Below are positions 23,781-32,483 of a stretch of DNA of 48,613 nucleotides, piece after piece (positions within the stretch are counted from its first letter, which is position 1; each line of letters starts with the position of its first letter). The notes under the pieces are model-generated. The model searched no databases, was not told the origin of the DNA, and worked only from the letters and a program-made list of their open reading frames with translations. The stretch lies in assembly GCA_002712305.1 (NCBI GenBank), contig PATE01000133.1, forward strand, positions 1 to 48,613, written 5' to 3'. This stretch comes from Gemmatimonadota bacterium. Its GTDB lineage: Bacteria; Latescibacterota; UBA2968; UBA8231. A program made the translations under genes and the position numbers.

Positions 23781-24740
23781 TTGACTGAATCGGGAGCAGC
23801 TGCACAAGTGACCGAATACAAGCAGGTGGGTGGTCCCCGCGCCTGGACGGCGGCCAGTGTGGATGACCCAGTGGACTGGGTCACGAATCTGACAGAATTC
23901 TCGCTGCTCGAATTGGAGAGTTTCGTCGCCGAGACGGAAGCGGAGCGGGTCACGGAAACACGCATCGATCCGCGGACGATGCCGAGTTGTACCAGGCAGG
24001 CGACACCACTGCGACAGCAGATCGAGTCGGGGCGGGGCTTCGTGCTGATCGATGGTCTCGACGAGGCGCGGTTCGGGCGAGCCGGTTCGGTCACGGCTTA
24101 TTGGGCGTTGGGTCAACTGCTCGGCGCGCCCTTCGCGCAGAACGTCGAAGGCACCCTGCTCTACGATGTGCGCGACACAGGGCAGTCGGTGACGGGAGGG
24201 GCGCGTTTCTCGGTAACCAACGCAGAGAGCACCTTCCACACGGACAACGCTTTCAATCCGGCTCTACCCGATGTAATCGGTCTGCTGTGTCAGCGCACGG
24301 CCAAGTCCGGGGGGCGCAGCCAGCTGATCAGTGGTTGCTCGGTGCACGACCAACTGTGCGATCTGGGTGCCGACATGGCCACCTTGTATGGCGAGTTTCT
24401 CTTCGATCGGCGCTCGCAGCACGGACCGGACGAACTTCCCTATGCGCCGCACCACCTATTTGCTCTCGATGGCGATGAGTTGGTCATGCGCTACATGGCC
24501 TACTACATCGAAGTGGGTCACGAAAAGGCGGGCACGCCGCTCACCGACGCACAGATCGCAGCCCTGTCCGCGCTGGAGTCGCAACTGAAGCGTCAGGATC
24601 TGATGGTGGAGTTCGATCTGCTGCCGGGACAGATGATGTTCACGAATAACCGCTGGATCCTGCACAATCGCACGGCCTTCGAAGACCATTCGACCATGGA
24701 GGATCGACGCCACTACGTGCGGCTCTGGCTAAGTCGCTAG
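23781..24740 (+). CDS. TauD/TfdA-family Fe(II)/2-oxoglutarate dioxygenase
   Basis: 319 residues. The iron-binding HxD is in STFHTDNAFNP, the distal histidine in WILHNRTAF, and the 2-oxoglutarate-binding arginine in RHYVRLWLSR, all in the right order and spacing. These enzymes hydroxylate small molecules using O2. A TTG start is used; GAGGG lies nine bases upstream. The protein is complete. It is the only TauD-type enzyme here; three other 2-oxoglutarate enzymes in this window are of the phytanoyl type. Confidence 0.85.
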   Translation: MTESGAAAQVTEYKQVGGPRAWTAASVDDPVDWVTNLTEFSLLELESFVAETEAERVTETRIDPRTMPSCTRQATPLRQQIESGRGFVLIDGLDEARFGRAGSVTAYWALGQLLGAPFAQNVEGTLLYDVRDTGQSVTGGARFSVTNAESTFHTDNAFNPALPDVIGLLCQRTAKSGGRSQLISGCSVHDQLCDLGADMATLYGEFLFDRRSQHGPDELPYAPHHLFALDGDELVMRYMAYYIEVGHEKAGTPLTDAQIAALSALESQLKRQDLMVEFDLLPGQMMFTNNRWILHNRTAFEDHSTMEDRRHYVRLWLSR

Positions 24741-24793
24741 TGCGGCGTGGTGCAAATCCTACGGCTTACGGACGCCGATCCATCCCGGGGTGG

Positions 24794-25789
24794 TCAGGCC
24801 TGCCAGGGCGAAGCGAGGTGGGCGACGCAGTCACCGGCTTCGACGCGCCCTGGGTGACGCTTGCAGACCACGTCGCCATCGCCGTTGAAGGGGACGGACA
24901 CGGGCTCGCGCGACGGATTCTCCGGAAACCATACATGACCACACAGATCGCCGGCACGCACCGAATCGCCCAGTTCGGTGGCGGGCTCGAAGACGCCGGG
25001 CTCGGGTGCATACACGTGGGCGTCGCCACCGATTCTCAGGATCTGTGGTTCAGGCAGATTCTCGGGCAGCTCACCCTTGATGCCGAGACCTGCCAGTAGA
25101 CGGTCGACGGCGGTCTGCACGAGTTGCACGCCGGCGCGTGACACGGATCCCATGCCGCCATATTCGCCGCCAATGGAGATCACGCCCTGACGGATGGCCC
25201 CATCGGGCAGGCCTTCGGTCTTGTTTTGCCGTTCGAATATCATCACGTGGGGTACCCCGAGCTTCGTCACTAGGTCGAGGCTCTTCTTCTTATGGTCGTC
25301 CGACGCGTCCGGGCCGTAGTGCGTGCTGGCGTGGGGTCGGTAGTCGAGCGATGCACCGCCGCCGTGAAAGTCGGCGACGACGTCGACTCTCGGCATCAGC
25401 GAATTCTCGACGTAATCGGCGATCTTCCAGGTGGGGCCGCCATTCGGATCGCCCGGGAAGGCGCGATTCAGATTTCCCGCGTCGAGCGGACTCACGCGTG
25501 TGGTGCCGAGAGCGGCGGGAAGGTTGAGGGCCGGCAGAATGAGGAGGGTGCCCGTGATGTCGCGGGCTTCAAGATTCTGGATCATCCGGGTGAGCACGAC
25601 CTGGCCCTCGTATTCATCGCCGTGGTTGCCAGCGCTCAGCATCAGCTTCGGTCCATCGCCATTGCGGATCACGGCGATGGGAACGGGCAGGACGCCGTAA
25701 GCGCTGCGGGTCACCGAGTGGGGAACTTTGAGCCAGCCGACCTGCTTGCCATCCTGATCGAAGTCGACGGTGGGCGTAATCTGAGTCAT
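24794..25789 (-). CDS. Succinylglutamate desuccinylase/aspartoacylase family protein, DoeB-like
   Basis: 331 residues of the M14-type ASTE/AspA zinc hydrolase family. The zinc ligands are in GNHGDEYEG (His, Glu) and VADFHGGG (His); the C-terminal GGDAHVYAPEPGVFEP segment is the beta-barrel end. The overall pattern resembles DoeB, which deacetylates N-acetyl-2,4-diaminobutyrate in ectoine degradation, but no other ectoine gene is in view, so this remains open. ATG at 25789 is preferred over an upstream extension that overlaps the peroxiredoxin end. It lies 82 bases downstream of the peroxiredoxin on the same strand. Confidence 0.75.
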   Translation of the reverse strand: MTQITPTVDFDQDGKQVGWLKVPHSVTRSAYGVLPVPIAVIRNGDGPKLMLSAGNHGDEYEGQVVLTRMIQNLEARDITGTLLILPALNLPAALGTTRVSPLDAGNLNRAFPGDPNGGPTWKIADYVENSLMPRVDVVADFHGGGASLDYRPHASTHYGPDASDDHKKKSLDLVTKLGVPHVMIFERQNKTEGLPDGAIRQGVISIGGEYGGMGSVSRAGVQLVQTAVDRLLAGLGIKGELPENLPEPQILRIGGDAHVYAPEPGVFEPATELGDSVRAGDLCGHVWFPENPSREPVSVPFNGDGDVVCKRHPGRVEAGDCVAHLASPWQA

Positions 25790-25871
25790 GGCGGTCCGGT
25801 GGGTTGGGAGGTCGGCCTGAAGGAAGACGGCAGCGGAGCGGACACCACGGGGCGCCCGCTCCACCTGCTGT

Positions 25872-26315
25872 TCAGCCGAGGTCGGCGAGGACCTCGTCGG
25901 GATGATCGGCTGGTTTTACCGTCTCGTAGACCTTCGCGATCTTGCCATCTCCATCGATGATGTAACTGATACGCGATGCGTTAGTCGACGTGTCGGGTGA
26001 CGCGCCGTAGGCGACGCTGACACTCTTGTCGGTATCACAGAGCAGATCGTAGGGGAAGTCAAACTTCTCCTTGAACGCCTTGTTTTTCTCGAGAGAATCG
26101 CAGCTGATCCCAAGGATGACTGTATTACGACTGTTGAACTCTTGGATTCGATCACGGAATCCGTTGCCTTCAATCGTTCAGCCAGGTGTGTCGGCTTTCG
26201 GATACCACCACATCACGACCGACTTGCCCCGGTACTGATCCAGCGTGACGACTTCGCCATCCTGGTTCTGCACGGAGAAAGCGGGCGCCGTGTCTCCTAC
26301 GTTGAGCAAGGGCAT
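25872..26315 (-). CDS. bcp: Bcp-type peroxiredoxin, candidate selenoprotein (in-frame UGA at residue 46)
   Basis: One frame from ATG 26315 to TGA 25872-25874 encodes 147 residues with a single internal TGA at 26178-26180. Before it: NVGDTAPAFSVQNQDGEVV and WWYPKADTPG. After it: TIEGNGFRDR, VILGISCDS, FPYDLLCDTDKSVSVAYG, RISYIIDGDGKI. This is a complete bacterioferritin-comigratory-protein-type peroxiredoxin in which the PxxxTxxC motif reads P39-KAD-T43-PG-stop: the UGA replaces the peroxidatic cysteine (Cys45 of E. coli Bcp). Cys72 and Cys93 could resolve it. AAGGAG lies nine bases before the start. Selenocysteine is known at this position in some bacterial peroxiredoxins. The alternative is a TGC/TGT-to-TGA nonsense mutation. 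Confidence 0.75.
26134..26173 (-). promoter_or_regulatory. Candidate bacterial SECIS element inside the peroxiredoxin gene
   Basis: On the minus strand, GGATTC (26162-26157) pairs with GAATCC (26149-26144) around a seven-base loop CGTGATC whose second base is G. A lower stem TTGAA (26173-26169) / TTCAA (26138-26134) closes it across an internal loop. The apical loop begins 21 bases after the UGA. Known bacterial SECIS rules (loop 16-37 bases from UGA, G in the first two loop positions, upper stem of at least four pairs) are met. No folding was computed. Confidence 0.6.
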
Positions 26316-26399
26316 GAAATCACTCTCCTTTTGAAGGTGACGATAGTAAGCCCGATCACGGACAGCGACAACCAGGACTCACACCGAGGATTGACGCCC

Positions 26400-27389
26400 A
26401 TGATGAAGATCGGCCTGAGCATCCCCCATGAACCGAGTCTGGCACTGACTCTGATGAAACAGTGTGGCGTGGAACACGCCGTCAGCCACCAGTCGCTGCA
26501 ACCGATCGACGGCGCATCCGACGACGAGCAGCCCTGGACGCTGACCTCACTGGCGAAACGGAAGCAGGCCTACGAGGACCTCGGTTTCGAACTGGCCGTC
26601 ATCGAAGGGCGGCCAGCGATGGAGAAGATCAAACTGGCGTTGCCCGGACGTGACGCGGAGATCGATGTTGTGTGTCAGATGCTGACCAACATGGGCAAAC
26701 TCGGCATCCCGGTGTGGTGCAGCATGTGGATGCCGATCCTCGGTGTGATGCGCACATCGAGGGCTCTACCGACGCGAGCCGGTGCGACGGTGAGCGGCTT
26801 CGATCTGTCCCAGGTGGAAGAGGGACTGACCGAACACGGCGTGGTCAGCGAGGAAGAGCAATGGGAGAATCTGCAATACTGCCTCGAACACACGGTGCCA
26901 GTGGCGGAAGAGGCGGGTGTGAAGATGGCCATGCATCCCGATGATCCGCCCTTGTCGCCGATCCGCGGAGTGGCGCGAATCATGAGCAGTCTCGACAACT
27001 ATCAGTGCATGCTCGACATGGTGCCGAGTCCGATGAATGGCATCGCTCTGTGTCAGGGGAACTTCGGGCTCATGACCGATGATCTTCCGGCGGCGATCCG
27101 GCACTTCGGTGGCCAGGGGAAGATTCACTTCGTCCACCTGCGCGATGTCCGTGGGAAACCGGACAACTTTCAGGAGGCTTTCCATGATGACGGCCAGCAC
27201 GATCTGGCCGAGTGTCTGCGCGCCTACCGGGATGTCGGTTTCGACGGCGTCTGTCGTCCTGATCACTATCCGCGTATGGGCGACGAGTCCTTCGACGATG
27301 ATCTGCGCCTGGCTCGGCTCTTCGCCGTGGGCTACATCAAGGGGTTGCACCAGGCCGTATACAGCGAACCGACTGCAGCGGTTTCATGA
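26400..27389 (+). CDS. Mannonate dehydratase family protein (UxuA-like)
   Basis: 329 residues, TIM barrel of the xylose-isomerase-like/UxuA family, which dehydrates D-mannonate to 2-keto-3-deoxygluconate in hexuronate breakdown. Visible conserved parts are MKIGLSIPHEP, AGVKMAMHPDDPPLSPI, GKIHFVHLRDVRG and GVCRPDHYPRMG, containing the histidines, aspartates and arginine expected at the Mn site. ATG at 26400 (or 26403) is favoured; the longer upstream frame overlaps the peroxiredoxin. Divergent from the peroxiredoxin across 84 bases. Fits the carbohydrate-acid catabolic flavour of the region (enolase-family enzyme, DapA-like enzyme). Confidence 0.8.
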   Translation: MMKIGLSIPHEPSLALTLMKQCGVEHAVSHQSLQPIDGASDDEQPWTLTSLAKRKQAYEDLGFELAVIEGRPAMEKIKLALPGRDAEIDVVCQMLTNMGKLGIPVWCSMWMPILGVMRTSRALPTRAGATVSGFDLSQVEEGLTEHGVVSEEEQWENLQYCLEHTVPVAEEAGVKMAMHPDDPPLSPIRGVARIMSSLDNYQCMLDMVPSPMNGIALCQGNFGLMTDDLPAAIRHFGGQGKIHFVHLRDVRGKPDNFQEAFHDDGQHDLAECLRAYRDVGFDGVCRPDHYPRMGDESFDDDLRLARLFAVGYIKGLHQAVYSEPTAAVS

Positions 27390-27433
27390 GGTGGTCGTGA
27401 GTCGCTCGAGTCAGATCTACCGGAAGGCCGCTC

Positions 27434-28594
27434 ATGGCTGAGGGGCAGGATCGACTGTTCAGCGTTTCGCAGGGGGAGTTCACCCTCGACCGCTATCCAT
27501 GCCTGGCGCGCGAGACGCTGCGTGCATGGGATGCGGCAGATGAGTATCTGCTGTATCACTTGGCGGAGTTGGGTATGGGCGGTGGATCGGTGCTGGTGGT
27601 AAACGATGGGTTCGGTGCGCTGACGGTGGCACTCGCTGGGGCGAGGAGCGCACAGTGGGTTGTCCAGACGCAGTCGGACTCGTGGATCTCACATTCGGGC
27701 ACGCGGGCAAATCTCGAAGGGAACGTGGTTTCCACGGGTGGCGTGTCGATGCTAGACAATCTGCAGACACCGGCGCCCTTCGATGTGCTGCTGTTCAAGG
27801 TGCCGAAGAGCCTGGCTCAGCTTGAAGACCAGCTGTATCGATTGCGCCCGCATCTAAGAGCCGACACGGTGATCGTGGGTGCGGGTATGGTGAAGCAGAT
27901 CCACACGTCGACGCTCAAGCTCTGTGAGAGACTCATCGGTCCGACGCGCACGTCGCTGGCGCGGCGAAAGGCTCGACTCATTCACTGTGACCTCGACGCG
28001 ACTCTCGAGCCAGATGCCCATCCCTATCCAACCCGTTACACCCTCGAGGACACGAATCTGGAGCTGTCGAATCACGCAGCGCTGTTCTCGCGCGAGCAAC
28101 TCGACATAGGCACACGATTCCTGCTGGAGCATCTGCCACGCTCGCCGCAGGCCCGCTGCATCGTCGATCTGGGGTGTGGCAACGGCGTGTTGGGCATCGC
28201 CGCCGGGCATCATCACCGCGAGGCGTCGCTGGTCTTCACCGATGAGTCTGCCATGGCCATCGCCTCGACACGCGAGAACGTAGAAGCGGCCTTCGGTGGC
28301 GAGCGAGACGTCACCTTCCATTGGACGGATGGTCTCGATGGCGTGGAGCCCGGCTCAGCCGATCTGATCCTGTGCAATCCACCCTTCCATCAGCAACAGA
28401 TCGTGGGAGATGCTGTGTCGTGGCGGATGTTTCAACAGGCGCGCAAGGTGCTGCGGCCGGGTGGGTCGCTGTGGGTCGTGGGCAACCGTCATCTGGGCTA
28501 TCACACGAAGCTGCGACGGCTGTTCGGAAACGGGGAGGTCATTGCCAGCAATCCGAAGTTCGTCATCTTGAGGGCGACGAAGACCGCCACCTGA
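27434..28594 (+). CDS. rlmG: 23S rRNA (guanine-N2) methyltransferase, RlmG-like
   Basis: 386 residues, the length of RlmG. An inactive N-terminal Rossmann duplicate (VLVVNDGFGALTVAL) is followed by a catalytic domain with IVDLGCGNGVLGIAA (SAM site) and LILCNPPFHQ, the NPPF motif of N2-guanine methyltransferases. In E. coli RlmG modifies G1835 of 23S rRNA; RsmC is the closest alternative, acting on 16S rRNA. GGAAGG lies six bases upstream of ATG 27434. Complete. Confidence 0.8.
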   Translation: MAEGQDRLFSVSQGEFTLDRYPCLARETLRAWDAADEYLLYHLAELGMGGGSVLVVNDGFGALTVALAGARSAQWVVQTQSDSWISHSGTRANLEGNVVSTGGVSMLDNLQTPAPFDVLLFKVPKSLAQLEDQLYRLRPHLRADTVIVGAGMVKQIHTSTLKLCERLIGPTRTSLARRKARLIHCDLDATLEPDAHPYPTRYTLEDTNLELSNHAALFSREQLDIGTRFLLEHLPRSPQARCIVDLGCGNGVLGIAAGHHHREASLVFTDESAMAIASTRENVEAAFGGERDVTFHWTDGLDGVEPGSADLILCNPPFHQQQIVGDAVSWRMFQQARKVLRPGGSLWVVGNRHLGYHTKLRRLFGNGEVIASNPKFVILRATKTAT

Positions 28595-28648
28595 AGACAA
28601 GACCCGCCACCCGCTGCGCAAGTGCTACGTTGGGTCATCCTCTGATGC

Positions 28649-29253
28649 ATGGCGCGCCCAACTACGACGCACGGCGAAATGCAGTGCCACGACTTCGGTA
28701 AACTCAGCCAGCATCAGTGCACCGACGGCGACAAAGATGCCTGGCAACCGACCGTGGTTCACGCAGCCGGATCTGGCCGGCGGGGGGCCTTCATGGACAT
28801 GGGCACCCATGCGGTTCATCGCCTGATCAGTGTGCTAGGCCCCGTGGAAAAGGTGATGGTCACGATCGGAAATGCGGCAGGCATTTATCCCGATGTGGAC
28901 GACCACGGTATCGCCTGATTGCGATTCGCCAATGGCGCACTCGGCACAGTGGAAGCGTCGTGGGTGCAGACGGGCGGCATGAGTGGCTTCGAGATCACCG
29001 GCAGCGAGGGCACGATCTTCGAGCATCCCGATAAGGGCATGCTGGTGACCGCCCCGGTCAGGACGCAGCCGAGGTCGCCCCCGGCGAAGCACGACCGACG
29101 ACGGTGGATCGACTCGTGGCGGCGATTCGGGGTGAGTTGAGCAGGGAAGAGCTGGCGGCGGATCTGCAGTGTGCGGTGAATGCCGTGGCGGTGATGGACG
29201 CGTGTTACGCGTCGGACAAGTCTGGGGCGTGGGAAAACGTAGTTGGCGTCTAA
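28649..29253 (+). pseudogene. Gfo/Idh/MocA oxidoreductase remnant
   Basis: RRGAFMDMGTHAVHRLIS, YPDVDDHGIA, then after a TGA at 28916-28918 LRFANGALGTVEASWVQTGG and GFEITGSEGTIFEH match the C-terminal domain of MocA-type oxidoreductases. A shift near 29058 leads to a last piece, AVNAVAVMDACYASDKSG, with a natural TAA. The NAD-binding Rossmann half is gone. The TGA does not replace a cysteine (hydrophobic residue expected), so it is a simple nonsense codon. Confidence 0.7.
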
Positions 29254-29327
29254 CGCCGGACGAGTACTGAGATACGGGGTCTGACGTCTGTGGCTGGGAT
29301 AGGGCTGGGCGTACCTCCTTCGTGCCG

Positions 29328-29609
29328 CTATTTCGAAGCAGAGGCCTGGGCCATCTCCCTGCGAGCCCAATCCAAGTTGTTCTGAGCCCGTTCGAAATCT
29401 GGTGCTATCGCGAGCGCTCTCTCACAATCTGTCACTCGCAGAATCTGTGCCGCTCGTCTCTGTCTGATAGTCTCAGCAGGATCGAGTCGGGTGGGTGACG
29501 ATGGTGTGTCATCCCCTAGCATTCCGTCGAGCTTGCCCACCCGGAGCAAGCAGGCCGCCTCGGAGCAGCATATCGAGAAGCGACGGTCGGGTCCTACCCA
29601 TCTCCTCAA
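29328..29609 (-). pseudogene. TPR-like C-terminal fragment
   Basis: Only the last 30 or so residues are recognisable: CERALAIAPDFERAQNNL followed by DWARREMAQ, a single tetratricopeptide-repeat unit. The preceding part is Arg/Ser-rich and not repeat-like. I take it as the end of a lost TPR protein. It ends 60 bases before nothing else on this strand and is followed by a MocA remnant on the other strand. Confidence 0.35.
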
Positions 29610-29612
29610 CAG

Positions 29613-29653
29613 AAAAAGCCGGCGTCGGGTGATCTCCCGGCGCCGGCTTTCTT
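29613..29653. terminator. Bidirectional intrinsic terminator
   Basis: AAAAA, then GCCGGCGTCGGG-N6-CCCGGCGCCGGC, then TTTCTT. The 12-base stem has one G-U pair. On the minus strand it ends in TTTTT and lies just after the aldolase gene stop at 29706, which it most likely terminates. Confidence 0.85.
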
Positions 29654-29705
29654 GATATGATGCAATTCGGCTACGGACGCTAACGACGCCCGAGTGATCT
29701 TCGCC

Positions 29706-30698
29706 CTATTCCTCGGCCGTGATCTCGTCGTAGAACTTGACGATGTCGCCGCGATCCTTGGATGCGTTGAAGGCCATGCCGGAGCGCGGATGCTCGTTGA
29801 GCAAACCCGTCATCATGTAGGGGTAGTCGAATCCCCACATCAGCTTCTCTCGCATGGGCTCGATGTGTTCCTGAATGCAGTCGAGGACCGGCCGCAGGTG
29901 GTACTTGGGATTGTGTAGGAAGCCGAGCAGCAGTTCCATCTGACAGTTGCCGGCGCCGCGACCGAGGCCGGCGAAGCTGGCATCGAGGTAGTTGGCGCCC
30001 TTGATGATGGCCTGGATCGTGTTGGCGAAGGCGAGTTGGCGATTGTTGTGGCAGTGGATGCCCACTTCCTTGCCCGAGTCCTTCAGGGCGACCAGATGCT
30101 TCTCAACGAGGGCTTCGACCTGCTCGGAGTAGAGGGAGCCGAAGCTGTCGACGACATAGATTGCATCGACGGGCGTCTCGCTCAGCATTTCAAGGGCCTC
30201 GTCGAGTTCGCGCTCTGGAATCGTCGACCCGGCCATGATGTTGCAGCACGTCTCGTAACCCTTGTCATGCGCGTCCTGCACCATCTTTATGGCCAGCGGG
30301 ATCTGATGGATGTAGCAGGCGACACGAATCATGTCGAGGACACTCTGGTCTCTAGGCAGAATGTCGGTTTCGTAGTCGCTCTTCTCGGCATCGGACATGG
30401 CCGAGAGTTTCAGCGGCGTGTCGTTGTCACCGACGATGCGACGCATGTCCTCTTCGCGACAGTGCCGCCAGGGCCCGAACTCGCTGGTCGGAAACTGAGA
30501 CCGCGAGTTGATGTAACCGATTTCCATGTAGTCGATGCCTGCGGCGACACATGCAGCGTAGACGCCCTTGACGACCTTGTCATCAAAGTGCGAGTCGTTC
30601 ATCAGACCACCATCACGGATGGTTGCGTCGAGGACCTTGATCTCCTCGCGATAGGACAGCCAGCGTTCGGTGGCGGTATCGTGCTCTGACCCAGTCAT
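29706..30698 (-). CDS. DRE-TIM metallolyase (aldolase catalytic domain protein, HMG-CoA-lyase-like)
   Basis: 330 residues, TIM barrel. The N-terminal motif KVLDATIRDGGLMN carries the Arg-Asp pair of the DRE-TIM family, and GIHCHNNRQLAFAN supplies the two metal-binding histidines and asparagine. Relatives are 4-hydroxy-2-oxovalerate aldolase and HMG-CoA lyase; this branch, with IRDGGLMN, is commonly annotated only as an aldolase-domain protein. ATG at 30698 is chosen since the sequence upstream in frame is not conserved in character. A strong terminator follows. Confidence 0.8.
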   Translation of the reverse strand: MTGSEHDTATERWLSYREEIKVLDATIRDGGLMNDSHFDDKVVKGVYAACVAAGIDYMEIGYINSRSQFPTSEFGPWRHCREEDMRRIVGDNDTPLKLSAMSDAEKSDYETDILPRDQSVLDMIRVACYIHQIPLAIKMVQDAHDKGYETCCNIMAGSTIPERELDEALEMLSETPVDAIYVVDSFGSLYSEQVEALVEKHLVALKDSGKEVGIHCHNNRQLAFANTIQAIIKGANYLDASFAGLGRGAGNCQMELLLGFLHNPKYHLRPVLDCIQEHIEPMREKLMWGFDYPYMMTGLLNEHPRSGMAFNASKDRGDIVKFYDEITAEE

Positions 30699-31016
30699 CT
30701 TCTGCTCTCGTTGATCAACGGCGGGGAGAACTACGCGGACAATCATTCTAAACTCGGCTTCCCCGGCGCATGGCGCCACCCTCAGGTCGATCGGGCTCCA
30801 GCGAGGGAGAACGATGGTCGGCAATCTGTGAAACGGTCCTGCCAAGGACGGGTGGGCGCCCGAAGGCTCAATGTCTGGATATGCGACCTTCCTGATAACC
30901 AGATATCGACGGGTGATCCGGGTTGGCGCACGCACAGCATCGTACTCGCCCACAGAAGCCGATCGATCCCGAAGAAGCTGGCTTTCGAATCTCGACAGGC
31001 GACGGCCAGCCTTGTC
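30699..31016. other. Intergenic stretch, nothing recognised
   Basis: About 318 bases between two minus-strand genes. Several short frames exist on both strands, but none resembles a known family or has a good start. It probably contains the promoter of the aldolase gene and possibly decayed sequence. Confidence 0.4.
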
Positions 31017-32483
31017 TCAGACACCACCCAACGGTGTGGAGGCGTACGTGTCATACTCGACGATGATCTCCACGTCCTCGAGTACGAGCGAGGATTTCAA
31101 GTCGGCGGGACGTTCTCGCAGCGTCACCTCAAGCACATTGTGGCCGCAGGCCGGTGGATGACCCACCAGGTCGATCTCCACCCACTGACCGGCATACGGA
31201 TCGATCTCTCGCATGGGTGACCGCTGCAGGGGAGCACCGGCCAGGGACTGACCATTCAGAGACAGGTCGATCCGGTCGGCGGCCACCAGATCGGTAAGGG
31301 CCAGACGGAGGGTGACCTGTGTAGCCGAGGGCTCGTTGGCCGTGTCATCGGCGATGGAAAAGGTGATCTTCTTCGTGACGCCCACGTCACTGGCCGGGTC
31401 GAAGGCCAGCGGGAGCTGGGCGGGATAGTCGTGATCACCGGTGTCCTCGACTTCACGCCGCAGGAAGTAGTGGCGATCACGGCGCTCGAGTTGCTCGCGG
31501 TCGGACAGTTCCATCAGAACCGACCGCTGCTCGGACCCGAGCGGCCAGCGCATGAACCAGGAGTACAGCCCGTCCACACCCATTCGCCAGGCGTTGGCTG
31601 CAGCGGCACGATACATGGCGGGCGTCGCATAGGTCCTGTTGGCGCGGTGTCGGTTCTCCTCGGTGTAGTGACAGTGGAGAAATGCATACACCGAAATATC
31701 CGTCTCGGCCGTTGCAGTGACGAGCCAATCGATGGGCATGTTCGCATCGAGGGTCATGTAGACATACACGAGGGGGACGAGATAGTCGACGAGCCCCTCC
31801 TCGATCCAGGTGTCGACGTCCAGGCCCGCCGCCTGATTCAATTCTCGGGTCGGATACACACGAGCGCCGATGACGGCAGGTGACCCGGCGCGCTCCTTCG
31901 ACATGGCCCGCACTCGCCGCATGAAGTCCGTCATCATGGGTGCCTGCTGCTGCAGTTCGTCTTCGGGCACCCACCAGTCGGTGCCCCCGGGCGCTGCGGC
32001 GAAGTCGAGTTCGATGCCTTCGGTGGGATAGTCGAGGGCCAGTTCACGCAGCACGGCGAACTGGTGGTCTCTGACAGCCTCATCCGTCATGCCGGGGCCA
32101 CCATCGCGCTGTGCCGCCTTTTCACCGGCACCGGGAAAGGCACCCATGCGCTGAGAGGCGATGAATTCCATGCCCTTTTCATGGGCCCGGTCGATGAGCA
32201 CGGTCAGGGGATCGAGCCCACCGTCGATGAGGCTCTGCATGTTGTGCCATACCCGCCAGTAGGCGGCCTGGATCAGATCTTCGCCTTCACCAAATCGTTT
32301 GCCTACACGCGACGGATAGAACAACCCATCGTCTCGCGACACGCCATAGACGAAGGTGTCCACGCCCGTGCTGGCCACTTCATCGACCGGTCCCCAGGCA
32401 TCTTCCAGACGCATGGGGGGTTCGTGCACGAAGAGGTAGTAGTGGCGGGCATCATTGAAGTAGATCGATCGTGCACGTTTCAT
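31017..32483 (-). CDS. Probable TIM-barrel glycosidase-like protein with C-terminal beta-sandwich
   Basis: 488 residues. The first 350 look like a glycoside-hydrolase-type barrel (YYLFVHEPPMRLEDAW, GVDTFVYGVSRDDGLFYP, IDRAHEKGMEFIASQRMG, GIELDFAAAPGG, VYVYMTLDANMPIDW, GVDGLYSWFMRW). The last 110 residues, with VTLRLALTDLVAADRIDLSL and VIVEYD-like ends, look like a beta-sandwich. No family assigned; acidic residues in GIELDF could be catalytic. It overlaps the upstream MocA gene as ATGA, so both are translated together and probably act in one sugar pathway. Confidence 0.65.
   Translation of the reverse strand: MKRARSIYFNDARHYYLFVHEPPMRLEDAWGPVDEVASTGVDTFVYGVSRDDGLFYPSRVGKRFGEGEDLIQAAYWRVWHNMQSLIDGGLDPLTVLIDRAHEKGMEFIASQRMGAFPGAGEKAAQRDGGPGMTDEAVRDHQFAVLRELALDYPTEGIELDFAAAPGGTDWWVPEDELQQQAPMMTDFMRRVRAMSKERAGSPAVIGARVYPTRELNQAAGLDVDTWIEEGLVDYLVPLVYVYMTLDANMPIDWLVTATAETDISVYAFLHCHYTEENRHRANRTYATPAMYRAAAANAWRMGVDGLYSWFMRWPLGSEQRSVLMELSDREQLERRDRHYFLRREVEDTGDHDYPAQLPLAFDPASDVGVTKKITFSIADDTANEPSATQVTLRLALTDLVAADRIDLSLNGQSLAGAPLQRSPMREIDPYAGQWVEIDLVGHPPACGHNVLEVTLRERPADLKSSLVLEDVEIIVEYDTYASTPLGGV

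Noticed and set aside
28916-28918. Second in-frame TGA as another selenocysteine codon (MocA remnant)
   Set aside because: A hydrophobic residue, not cysteine, is expected there, and the gene lacks its N-terminal half and has a further frameshift.
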